The notes under the pieces were generated by a model. That model was not told the origin of the DNA and ran no database searches. It worked only from the letters and a program-made list of their open reading frames with translations. A program made the translations under genes and the position numbers. From assembly GCA_946902985.2 (NCBI GenBank), contig OX336389.2, positions 343,020,444-343,084,443 on the forward strand: a stretch of DNA of 64,000 nt, given 5' to 3'. This DNA is from Meconema thalassinum (lineage: Eukaryota; Arthropoda; Insecta; Orthoptera; Tettigoniidae). This document shows, one piece after another, positions 10,374-19,540 of the stretch (position 1 is the stretch's first letter; every line of letters begins with the position of its first letter).

Positions 10374-12155
10374 TTAAGATGCATCGAATTTTTCCCAGAA
10401 TACTTCCATAGTTTTCCTCTTAAATACCGACAAAGTTGGTGCACTTTTTACTTCATCAGGAAGTTTATTATATGACTGTGATGCAGAGAACTTGAAACTA
10501 TTTCTACCATATTTAGAAGAGTGAATGATATATAAGGCTACGTCCTTCGCATGCCTAGTTCCATAAGAATGATTGTCTGAGTTCAAGATGTAGGGAGAGT
10601 TATAGAGTATTGTGTTGTGTTTAATCTTGTATATTAGCATAGCTGCTCGGAGTTCTGCACTTATGCTGAGGGGTAGAATTTTACTTTTGATGTACAGATC
10701 TTTTACTGGAGTGCAGTAAGGAAGGTTAAATATGTTTCTAATAGCCCTATTCTGAATAGTCATTAAATCATTCAGTGTGGATTTCCTGCAGTGAGCCCAA
10801 ATAACATTTAAATATTGGAGCTTGCTATGTACAAGTGAATAGTAGATTTGTTTTACAAGGTTTAGGGGAATAAGATACCGAAGTTTCCTTAGAATCCCCA
10901 CTACAGGTGAGAGTTTCTTAGCAATTCGTTCAACGTGTTCAATCCAGGTCAGGTGTTTGTCGATGATTAGACCTAAATACTTTGCCTGATTAACCTCTTT
11001 TATTTCAATATTATTTATATATATTTTGTCATGTGTGATTTCTTTCATGCTTTGTTTTGAAATTACCATGTAATTGGTCTTCTGTAGGTTCATTGTTAAT
11101 TTATTGGCCTGGAACCATTGTGAGAGAGTATTTATATCTTGTTGCACATTTTGTATGATTTCAATTATGTCTTTCCCAGTGTAGAAGATATTTGTATCAT
11201 CTGCATACAATTTGATATGCCCTCTCAAATTACATTCCACAATATCATTTATATACATTAAGAATAATGTAGGTCCAAGTATAGATCCTTGTGGAACGCC
11301 ATGAGTTATATATTTTCCTGAACTTATGCATTTATTCAAAGCTACATGCTGCTTTCTTCCAAGAAGGTAGCTTTGGAACCATTTTAGAGCTATACCTCGG
11401 ACACCAGCATTTTCTAATTTTGACATCAGTATTTTATGATCTACTGTATCAAAGGCTTTTGTGAGATCAATAAATAACCCAACTGCCATATTATTTTTGT
11501 CAATAGTTTCTTGTAGCATTGTTATTAGGTCAATAGTTGCTGCCTCAGTACTAGATTTTTCCCTGAATCCATATTGCATATTATGAAAGAATGTATTCTT
11601 GTTCAGAAATGAAAGCAATCTTGTTTTTACCACTTCTTCCAGAATTTTTGAAACTACCGATAAAATAGAAACAGGTCTATAATTATTTGGATTTCTTTTG
11701 TCACCACCCTTAAATATAGGAACTACTTTGGCCACTTTTAAGTCATCTGGTATCATGCCAGTAACTAAGGACTCATTAATCATTTCAACCAAGATTTTAA
11801 TAAATGATTGCATATTGTTTTTAATGAAATTTGTCTTGATCCTATCTAAGCCACAGCTCTTTTTATTCTTTAAATTTGTGATGATGGACTTGACCTCTGC
11901 TTCATCTGTTGGATATAAGTAGAGGGAATTTGACTGCTTGTGGTCCTTACTGAGGATTTCCTTCTGTTCAGGAATAGCTTTTGCTAGACTTCCAGCAATG
12001 TTTGTGAAGAACAAGTTGAATGATTCGCATAGCTCTTGATTGTCTGTGATAATTTTGTTGTTTATTTCAAGTGAAGTGCATGTCTCAACTGTTGGTTTTT
12101 TGTTGTGTATGATTTCTTTGATAGTCTCCCAAGTTTTTTTTGGAATTGTTTCCAT
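10374..12155 (-). pseudogene. CR1-like LINE ORF2, reverse-transcriptase part
   Basis: This 593-aa frame holds a full RT: PNNYRPVSILSVVSKILE, QYGFREKSSTEAA, GLFIDLTKAFDTVDH (first catalytic Asp in FID), HGVPQGSILGPTLFLMYIND and LYADDTNIFY (YADD box), then a thumb region ending in SHNKLP-type CR1 tail residues. The set, in particular LTKAFDTVDH and GVPQGSILGPLLF, is typical of the CR1/L2/Crack group. The upstream endonuclease frame overlaps it out of register, so one frameshift near 12160 splits ORF2. No other stop is seen in the RT. The domain copies its own RNA at a nicked target site. Confidence 0.88.
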
Positions 12156-13392
12156 ATGTTCTGAATTTTTCTGAGTAGTAATTTGACTTTAGTCTTCTTT
12201 TTAAGTTTGTTACACTATTCCTGCATCTACAGTATTCTTGGTTCATATCATTATTATTTTTGTGAAGGGGATTTTTGAGCTTTGCATGCAGACTGTCTCG
12301 TTGTTTTATAAGTGTAAGGAGTTCAGCTGTGACCCATGGTAAGTTAGTAGTCTGTCTTTTATTGTTAGTTTTGTTTGTTATTTTTCTTTGACTATGCCTG
12401 TTCCTTAGATTCAATTGTTTGATGAAAGAGTTATATAGAGAGTTAACAGTACTGTTTGCATCATTATGGGAATCAGCGTTTATAGATATATTAGTTTCAG
12501 GAGTGTGTTGCCTATCCCAAGAGTCCTCGTGTGTTGTTGATTTTGTCGAGTTATGTGACTGAGTGTACATGCTATAATTGGTCTTGGAAATATCAAGAAT
12601 TAATATACTGTGATCACTAATATCATTGCTGACATTTGATATTTTATAACTTAATTCTGAATTGTTTAGTGACACGTGATCTATTAAGGTAGCTGCAGTG
12701 TCACAAAGTCGTGTAGCATATTTAGTGTTGCACTGTTTAAAACCATAGCATGCTATTAGATTTAGATATTTCCTTCTTAATTGATCATCAGCTAGGATAT
12801 CAATGTTGGTATCTCCGAGGAAGATGCATAATTTATTGTTTATCTGGCTAAGAAAACTTTCAAATGAATTTAAGAAGGGTATGGCATTGCTTCTATTGGG
12901 GTTATATGCTGCAATAATATCAATGCTTTTATATGTTGGCCTATTACTTTTAACATCATCTCTGAATACCTCAATCCACATCAAACTATGATTCATTTCA
13001 CACTTTCTTTTAACATTCACTTTCCATTTGTGTGATACATAAATACCCAGACCCCCACCAACTTTGTCATCTCTATGAGCAAACACACTTGTGAAATTGT
13101 TGAAGTTATAAAAATCTGCCTCATTACTTTTCACCCAGGTTTCTGTAACTACCAATACATCTATCTGGCCTATCATTTGCAAGAGAATTTCAATGTCATC
13201 AAGCTTATTCCGAATACTTCTGCTATTAATGTACAAACACCTAACCTCTCCACCTAATTCTAATGAGTTTATGCATGCACTTATATTACAGTCCTGTTGC
13301 ATGAACTCATTCAAAGAGTTGTACTTATGTTCACTGCACTGTACTTCACCTAGGTGTCCACTTGTAGTCAGCACTTTCTTCTCTCTAAACAA
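12085..13392 (-). pseudogene. CR1-like LINE ORF2, AP-endonuclease part
   Basis: The 435-aa frame carries the exonuclease/endonuclease/phosphatase fold motifs: CLYINSRSIRNKLDD, VVTETWVKS (catalytic Glu), AAYNPNRSN, FLGDTNIDI (Asp and Asn of the GDxN block), LIDHV and NDISDHSILIL (terminal His). Such domains nick target DNA to prime reverse transcription. The last 25 residues are an out-of-frame read of RT sequence, caused by a single frameshift near 12160. The start chosen is the first Met; in intact relatives the start is usually close to the NSRS block, so the first 50 residues are uncertain. Confidence 0.85.
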
Positions 13393-13503
13393 TAAGATAT
13401 CATCACTCGTTCTAGCAATTAGTTTTCCGAGAGTAAAAACTTGGCAACTCTGTTTAAAAGTTTTCCAAATTTCATTGTTCCTCTTCTATTGAGGTGGAGA
13501 CCA

Positions 13504-13890
13504 TCATAAGCAAGGTCCCTGTCTTGTAACCAAGAGTTCCCTTCTAAAAAAAATAATGTTTTTTTCACTACACAACCAATCCAGTGTTGAATTCACGGCA
13601 TTAATGTACCGTGAGTCTATGTCACGTCTTTCACTAACACACACTTTCGAACTCGGAAAGGCACTCTTCACTTCGTCCACGAGCTTGTCCATGTCATTCA
13701 TAATGTGAGTTGGTGTTGGAGAACTGTTCAAGCAATTGGTCCCTACATGAATCATTACCACCTCAGGGTCTTCTCGAACCTCGTTTGCCCATACCTTTCT
13801 AGTTAATTGATCAGTTCTTATTCCTGGATAGCAATAGACTGCGGCATCATCAACTACTGGGCCTACATTTCGCAGAATTGAGTCACCCAT
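13504..13890 (-). pseudogene. CR1-like LINE ORF1, SGNH hydrolase domain
   Basis: The frame opens with VMGDSILRNV (block I, nucleophile Ser), continues with VVMIHVGTNCL (block III GTN) and, after a frameshift near 13545 in an A-run, DGLHLNRRG (block V, catalytic Asp and His). All four hallmark blocks of an SGNH/GDSL esterase are therefore present across two frames. Esterase-type ORF1 proteins are known from CR1-group LINEs. The preceding residues (RRDKPTHNPKKRRCPR) are basic and in the same frame as GDSIL, but the upstream part of ORF1 is missing. Confidence 0.8.
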
Positions 13891-13959
13891 GACAAGTACA
13901 CGGGGACATCTCCTTTTCTTAGGGTTATGGGTAGGTTTGTCGCGTCTGGATGTCTCGTT

Positions 13960-14953
13960 TTCAATACCGGCAATTGACTATTAATTTCAATCAACAGATC
14001 TTTAAGAGAGCCAACTTTTACAGTCACCTGTAAATAACCTTCTATCTCTTCCCACTTTTTTCTTTTCGCAGTCAAACTTAGATCTATGTTAGGAGGAAGT
14101 AGGAGAGTTGCGTCATATTTGCATTTTGAGCATTCATTGAACATACAATGTTCTTTCTTTTGATCACAGCAAACTTTGTTTAGTAAGTCTTTATACGATG
14201 GTGGAAACTGTTTTGTACAAGTACTAATTGCTTCGACTAAAAATGAAAAGTTAAGATGTTTCTTGCACACACACACGTTGTGAGGAGTTTGACTGGCCAG
14301 AAGAACAAATTTTGGTCTCCAAGAAAAAAAAGTAGATAGGCCTACCTTTGACTGTGGATTTTGCCGCTTAAATTCATAAAATGCATCCGTAATATTCATT
14401 GTCATGTGTCTTATCGGTATTTTCTGCCTTTTTCCAGTGATTTCATTTTTTATGGACCTAACGTCTCTCTTTCCTGGGGCTTGTCGACTTATCTCGTCGG
14501 AACAATAAAACTTGTCACAAGCTCTTTAGATACAGTTTGTCTTAAAATTTGCTTGCTATTCGTGAATAGCTTTTTACATATCTCTGGTGAAAATGTTTTT
14601 TTCACAATTTCCTTCACAACGACAGCCTGTTTCCCAGGACTTTTGGGCAAAGCTGTAAAAACCTTTCTCACAGCTTTGCCTAATGTCTGAGGGGTTTTGT
14701 AACAAGACTTCTTTGGGGAATTGTTAGGCTGTCCAAGATTTTCCATCTTCTTTTTCAATCTAGACTTCTGAACTTTGATTCTGGTCTTTTCTTTTTGTTT
14801 TTCTAGTTCTGAAGGTGACATAGAATTTCGTTTAACATAAGTCTTCTTCTTTCGGTCTCTATCCTTCTGTAAACACTCTTTCCACTTAGTTTCATTTTTT
14901 TCCCTTCCTTCTCTCAATCTTGCCATCAACTCCTTTTTTGGGATTGGCGCCAT
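13960..14953 (-). pseudogene. DDE-like transposase, N-terminal part
   Basis: The ATG at 14953 starts MAPIPKKELMARLREGREK after a good splice acceptor (TTGTTTTATTTTCCAG, minus strand, ending at 14971). Residues 1-70 are highly basic and predicted helical. They are followed by TLGKAVRKVFTALPKSPGK and a frame that stops at 14489. One frameshift there restores RQAPGKRDVRSIKNEITGKR, then FKRQNPQSKVGLSTFFSWRPKFVLLAS, PHNVCVCKKHLNFS and a Cys cluster (CCDQKKEHCMFNECSKC) that may bind zinc, ending at KWEEIEGYLQ...LP where the LINE is inserted. The order matches the protein family of the C-terminal part at 8878. Function by inference: DNA binding and target recognition. Confidence 0.65.
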
Positions 14954-14970
14954 AGCCTTTATTAACTGAC

Positions 14971-15631
14971 CTGGAAAATAAAACAAATCATTAGTCTATG
15001 TTTTATTTAGGCCACGATTAGGAAACTAACAAACGGAAATCAATTTCTATCTACCAGCAATTTCTGATAAACAATCTTAGAACTTAATCACAATCAAATT
15101 ACCTTGGACTGTTTAATATTGTTTATTAGGTGTACTTAGGCCTAAAATAAGCCTAATTGAAAACTAAGCCTTGGGCCTGCTTAGAGGTAATTTCACGGAT
15201 TTCAATTTTGGAATATTCACGGAAGATTCTTGACAACCTTTAAAAAGTAAAAAAAAAACTTCTATAAACACTGTAGAAGAGGTTATATGCAGCCAGAACA
15301 TTTATAATATAGGTTAGGACAATATAGGGTAGGTCACATGGTGTAATAATTGATTATATCATTTCAAAATAAAAATGGCATAGGAATAACATTGTATGTA
15401 ACTTCCGTTACTTAATTTTTGTGTAACCTCTGTTACCAAATAAAATCAATGTTCTAGTAACCGTTAAAAAATTAGACATAACCTCAAAGTCACTTTGACT
15501 TGTGAATTTTTTTTTTGTAGTTTTAAAATGAAGGATTAAGTAATAACATAAACTTTTTCATATTCTTAGTAACGGAGGTTACATCCAAAAGTGCAATGGA
15601 AAAGTGTAAATAAATAATTAAAACAACTCAC
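14971..15631 (-). other. Putative 5-prime intron of the DDE transposase gene
   Basis: On the minus strand a donor AAG|GTGAGTT lies at the 15632/15631 boundary and a polypyrimidine-rich acceptor ends at 14971, directly before the coding start. The three right-hand GTAACGGAGGTTAC-type repeats lie inside this intron. Seen in sequence; splicing itself is inferred. Confidence 0.45.
15398..15582. repeat. Subterminal 14-bp palindromic repeats, right cluster
   Basis: Three copies: GTAACTTCCGTTAC at 15398, GTAACCTCTGTTAC at 15423 and GTAACGGAGGTTAC at 15569. Each is the left-cluster motif or its complement with at most two changes. Confidence 0.7.
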
Positions 15632-15858
15632 CTTAAAAGATCAGATAACACCATTCAATAGATGAAGAGTTGCTCCAATTAGGTGTAAACAAACAACTGT
15701 GAACAGCTTATCCAACCCAACAATATGAAATGGTGTAAAATGAGTTTTTTTGCTATTGCTTGCTTCCATGAAGTAAAGACACATATAACGGATCATAATC
15801 GAAAAAAAAACCAAATTTAAAAAAATGTTTTATTAGTTATGTTTGAACTATTAATAAC
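15583..15858. other. Presumed outer flank or promoter side of the DDE transposon
   Basis: AT-rich sequence that continues after the RTE insertion at 19541. It probably holds the 5-prime exon and promoter of the minus-strand transposase gene. No TATA box or inverted repeat could be singled out. Confidence 0.3.
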
Positions 15859-15881
15859 ACATCTAAACACTTTTATTATTA

Positions 15882-18800
15882 TTATTTCCGATTATTCCCC
15901 TTCAGGAGAGCGTGAGAACTTGAGCCAATCACAGCTTCACTTCCTTTTCCTCTCTTCTTTTCTTCCCAAAACCTCTTCATTAGTTCACTGTGCCTTTTCT
16001 TCCTTTCCTCTGTCCATTTTTTCCCTGATGTGTCTTTCCTTGAAACTTGTACAATTTTCGTGTTTCTGATTTTATTTCTAAATTGTTCTCTGTCCTTAAT
16101 GTCGTCTTCAGAGATTTTAAGTAATTCCATGTCTTCATGTACTTCTTTAATCCAACTGGTCTTTAATTTACTTGCATTCACGATATTGAAAATCTTCTTA
16201 GTGAGTCTGTTCTCATCCATCCTATATATGTGTCCATAGAACTGCAGACGTCTCTTCCTAAATTTATCTACAATGGTGTCTGTATTTTCATAAAGTTCCT
16301 TTGTTGGTCTCCTGACCCAAATTCCATTACGGAAAACAGCGCCATGGATTTTCCTAAGAATTTTTCGTTCCTGTTTCTCAATATCATGAATTCTTGTCAT
16401 TCCTCTAATGACGGTTGTTTCTGCCGCGTACAAGGCTTCAGGCAAGACAACTGTGTTATAATGGCGCAATTTTGCATTGCGAGATACTGCTCTTTTGTTA
16501 TAATGATTCCATGTCAGCTTGTACGCCTTCTGCAATTTTACTATTCTATCTGCATTAGAAATTGTGTTCAATCCTGTGGGTTGGATGGCTTCTCCTAAAT
16601 ATTTGAAGTGAGTGACCTGCGAGATTTTTCCATATTGCGTTCGCAAGGCGATGTTTCCTGTTGATTTGGTATCCATATACTGTGTTTTTTCATAGGAAAT
16701 ATCAAGTCCCGTTTTACTGGAGATTTCATGTAGTTTCTCTAGCGCTAATATGGCTTCATCCTTGTTGTTTGTTAAGATGGCCAGATCATCTGCAAAGGCC
16801 AAGCATTTCACAGTGACTCTTTTCCCTTTCTCCTTTCCAATTTGGATACCTTTCACATGCTTTTCCCATTCTGTGATGATTTTGTCCAGTACGATGTTGA
16901 ACAAGAGTGGTGATAAACCATCCCCTTGTCGAACTCCAGTATGTATTGCAAAAGAGTTAGAGATTTCTCCCATGAATTTCACCTTTGAGGTAGTTCCCAA
17001 TAATGTTTCCTGGATGATGGCCCTCGTCTTCCTGTCAACTCCTAATTCTTCTAGTCTGTTAAACAAGGTTTGTCTGTCAACCGAATCGTAAGCCTTTTTG
17101 AAATCCACAAATGTGACTGTAGTGTTCCTGCATCGTCGGATGTGCAGTATGGTCTTGAGGTTCCAGATCTGCTCAATACATGACCTTCCCTTCCTGAAAC
17201 CTGCCTGATATTCTCCAATATGGTGGTCCACCTGTGGCTCGAGTCGATTCAGCAAAGCTTTAGAGAGAATTTTATAAGCGACTGGAAGAAGCGAAATTCC
17301 TCTATAATTATTCGGATCAGTTTTGCTTCCCTTCTTATGGAGTGGGTGTATCAAAGCACTCTTCCATTCTTTTGGGATTTTCTCTGTTTTCCATACATCT
17401 GATATTATTCTGTGAATTTTTGGTGTTATGTGTTCATGATCCAATTTCCAAACTTCCGCAATAAGTCCATCTTCACCAGGGGCTCTATTGTTTTTTAATG
17501 ACTTGATTATGTCCACTATTTCTTCATGTGATGGTGGAAGTGAATCAAGGTTGGGCACTGGTTTTGCAAATTGAAGTTGTTCAGAAGGTGCTTCGCAATT
17601 AAGGAGTGTACTGAAATATTTAGCTAGAATTTCACAATTATTGCTCGTATTTGTTTCCAGAGATCCATCAGGTCGTTGGAAGCATAAACTAGGGGGTTGA
17701 AAGCCTGCTATATTTTCTCTAAAGGTCTTGTAAAAATTTCTGGTGTTGTTCTTAGTGAAGTCCTGTTCTATTTCATTTAGCCTATTATTATCATAATTGC
17801 GCTTTTCTCTGCGAATAATTTTAGAAGTGTTTTTCCGAACCTGCACAAATTCTTGCCATTTTTCTGTTGTTTTATGGCTATTGAAATTATTCCATGCTTT
17901 AAACCTATATTCAATAGCATGATCGCATGTGATGTTCCACCACCTATGTTTTCTCTTTCTCGGAGGTTGACCGAATTTTATTGCTTGTTTCATTTTCTCT
18001 GCAAGTTCAGACCAGCTCGTGGTATCCATTTGACGGATTTCTTCAATGATGTTCATCTTGTTGAATTCAAGGTATTCTGGATCAGTTCGGAAAAGCTGGG
18101 TTCCCCTTATCCTTTGTCTGTTGGGTTGAAATTTTACCTTGATTTGTAGTAAATGATGATCTGAGTCAAAGAATCCTCTCCTGGTTTTCACATTAAGGAC
18201 TTCTTTAGCGTTCCTTCTAGAGATAGCAACGTGGTCAATCTGGAATTCTCCAAGTGTTTCATTGGGGGATATCCATGTTGTTAATTTACGCGTAGGCTTC
18301 TGGAATTGTGTTGACATAATTTGGAGATTGAAATTTTGACAGAAGCTTATAAGGTGTTCACCATTTTTATTGGTTCTGCTATGAGCAGTGTATGGTCCTG
18401 TAATTCTCCTATATTTCTTTTCTTTTCCTAACTGACCATTAAAATCCCCCAGTAGAATCTTGACATGATGTTTGGGAATTTTGTTCGTGATTTCCTCCAG
18501 AAGTTCCCAGAAGTCTTCTATTACCTGAGGGTCTTTCCTGTTGTAGTCATTCGTTGGTGCATGCACGTTAATCAGTGTGTATACCTTGTTTCCCGATTTT
18601 ATTGAGAGTGTTGAGAGTCTTTCTGATGGTGAAGTAAAATCAATTACTGAATCTGTGACGGACTTGCTAACCGCAAAACCTGTGCCAAATTGTCTTGGTC
18701 CTGTGTTGATCTGCACTGCAGGTTTTCCTTTATAGAGCCTGTAATTCTCAGAATCAAAGTGATTTTCATCTGTAAATCGTGTTTCCTGCAATGCCAAAAT

Positions 18801-19037
18801 TTTGATGCTGAATTTATCAAGCGTGTTCGTTAGATGTTTGAGTTTCCCAGGCTTAAGCAAAGTGTTCACATTAAGTGTACCTATGAAACACTTTCGTTTA
18901 GGTCGAAGAGGTTTTGAGAAGCTCCGATCCTTCTCTACATGACATGTCTGGTCCCCCAGAATCCTATGACCAGAACAGGGATCCAATCTATTGACTGGGG
19001 CCTGGGGTAGTGGAATCTTTTCCTGTCGTTCTGCCAT
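15882..19037 (-). CDS. RTE LINE endonuclease-reverse transcriptase, intact
   Basis: The 1051-aa polyprotein nicks DNA and reverse-transcribes its own RNA. Residues 1-48 are a variable leader. The AP endonuclease spans about 50-305: GTLNVNTLLKPGKLKHLT, LQETRFTD (Glu85), NVHAPTND, LLGDFNGQLG (Asp198, Asn200), FQIDHVAISRR, DSDHHLL. The RT spans about 555-770: SALIHPLHKKG, NNYRGISLLPVAYKILSK, YQAGFRKGRSCIEQI, FVDFKKAYDSVD (Asp645), GVRQGDGLSPLLFN and AFADDLA (Asp750, Asp751). The C-terminal 280 residues are the usual RTE tail ending in a basic KKWTEERKKRHSELM block. Length and single-ORF layout are normal for RTE. There are no stops or frameshifts. The start Met is the first in frame and gives the expected leader length. 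The plus-strand copy at 49521 is a diverged relative. Confidence 0.95.
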   Translation of the reverse strand: MAERQEKIPLPQAPVNRLDPCSGHRILGDQTCHVEKDRSFSKPLRPKRKCFIGTLNVNTLLKPGKLKHLTNTLDKFSIKILALQETRFTDENHFDSENYRLYKGKPAVQINTGPRQFGTGFAVSKSVTDSVIDFTSPSERLSTLSIKSGNKVYTLINVHAPTNDYNRKDPQVIEDFWELLEEITNKIPKHHVKILLGDFNGQLGKEKKYRRITGPYTAHSRTNKNGEHLISFCQNFNLQIMSTQFQKPTRKLTTWISPNETLGEFQIDHVAISRRNAKEVLNVKTRRGFFDSDHHLLQIKVKFQPNRQRIRGTQLFRTDPEYLEFNKMNIIEEIRQMDTTSWSELAEKMKQAIKFGQPPRKRKHRWWNITCDHAIEYRFKAWNNFNSHKTTEKWQEFVQVRKNTSKIIRREKRNYDNNRLNEIEQDFTKNNTRNFYKTFRENIAGFQPPSLCFQRPDGSLETNTSNNCEILAKYFSTLLNCEAPSEQLQFAKPVPNLDSLPPSHEEIVDIIKSLKNNRAPGEDGLIAEVWKLDHEHITPKIHRIISDVWKTEKIPKEWKSALIHPLHKKGSKTDPNNYRGISLLPVAYKILSKALLNRLEPQVDHHIGEYQAGFRKGRSCIEQIWNLKTILHIRRCRNTTVTFVDFKKAYDSVDRQTLFNRLEELGVDRKTRAIIQETLLGTTSKVKFMGEISNSFAIHTGVRQGDGLSPLLFNIVLDKIITEWEKHVKGIQIGKEKGKRVTVKCLAFADDLAILTNNKDEAILALEKLHEISSKTGLDISYEKTQYMDTKSTGNIALRTQYGKISQVTHFKYLGEAIQPTGLNTISNADRIVKLQKAYKLTWNHYNKRAVSRNAKLRHYNTVVLPEALYAAETTVIRGMTRIHDIEKQERKILRKIHGAVFRNGIWVRRPTKELYENTDTIVDKFRKRRLQFYGHIYRMDENRLTKKIFNIVNASKLKTSWIKEVHEDMELLKISEDDIKDREQFRNKIRNTKIVQVSRKDTSGKKWTEERKKRHSELMKRFWEEKKRGKGSEAVIGSSSHALLKGNNRK

Positions 19038-19522
19038 GGTTGCTTCAAGTTGAAGATTGTTTGTGGTGATCTCCGATGGAGATCACAAGATTTTAAGACT
19101 TAATTGTTGAGATTAAGCCGTACTTCGAACAGCCGCACCAACTAGGTGAACAGACGCTGCTCACTAGCCGCTGGATGCCAGAACAGACACTAGTGAGTTG
19201 GATATATGGACATCCATATACCTTTTACTCTTATCAACCCCGAGCACTGGGGTGCCTCCTCCGCCTCATACGCTGTACTGAAGTCCATCTTCTCCACCGT
19301 ATTCGCCGTTGAGGTCTTCACTACTAACCCTGAGCTTGGGCCCTCCATATTTGTAACCCCTGGAGAGAGGGTGTCCCAGCATTATAAAGCCCCCAGGAGT
19401 TGGGCTACCTGTTGGTCCGCGGGTTCTATTGGGGGGTATTTGAACCAACCCTACAAACTGTAGGGGCCCCCTATCCGCCACCTGGGGACGCGCTCTCTAG
19501 AGGTTACAGGTTCCCCCGAGAG
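19038..19522 (-). other. 5-prime UTR of the RTE LINE
   Basis: Non-coding leader of the RTE element. It holds a near-perfect palindrome around 19199-19220 (GATATATGGACATCCATATACC) and GC-rich blocks near the 5-prime end. Several short frames here are chance. Internal promoter activity is typical for LINEs but not visible as a named motif. Confidence 0.6.
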
Positions 19523-19540
19523 ACATCTAAACACTTTTAT

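Larger units (their letters stand above)
10135..13957 (-). mobile_element. CR1-like LINE inserted in the DDE transposase gene
   Basis: The minus-strand element contains, in order, an SGNH domain (13504-13890), an AP endonuclease (12085-13392) and an RT (10374-12155). Both edges lie in coding sequence of another gene: upstream ...INSQLPVL, downstream ...FKMHCFIKRIQYEYF. Removing the LINE rejoins QLPVLK-MHCFIKR in one frame. Boundaries are set from that join and are good to about 10 bp; a short AAAA is shared at both edges but no clean long TSD. The 5-prime end falls inside ORF1, so the copy is 5-prime truncated. Confidence 0.8.
8128..15582 (-). mobile_element. DNA transposon with unassigned DDE-like transposase (minimal extent)
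   Basis: The extent is set by the outermost copies of a 14-bp near-palindrome, GTAACGGAGGTTAC, found at 8128-8141, 8297-8310, 8483-8496, 8504-8517, 15398-15411, 15423-15436 and 15569-15582. These flank a minus-strand transposase gene and nothing else recognisable. Such subterminal repeats are commonly transposase binding sites. True termini lie outside but I could not identify inverted repeats or a TSD. The element is interrupted by a CR1-like LINE (10135-13957). Without it the span would be about 3.6 kb. The superfamily is not assigned. Confidence 0.6.
15877..19522 (-). mobile_element. Full-length RTE-clade LINE with 18-bp TSD
   Basis: The flanks carry the identical 18-bp duplication ACATCTAAACACTTTTAT at 15859-15876 and 19523-19540. 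The 3-prime end (low coordinates) finishes in an (AAT)n run on the minus strand rather than poly(A), which is common in RTE elements. The element is 3646 bp, with a 485-bp 5-prime UTR and one long ORF. A clean TSD and an intact ORF point to a young insertion. Confidence 0.93.
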
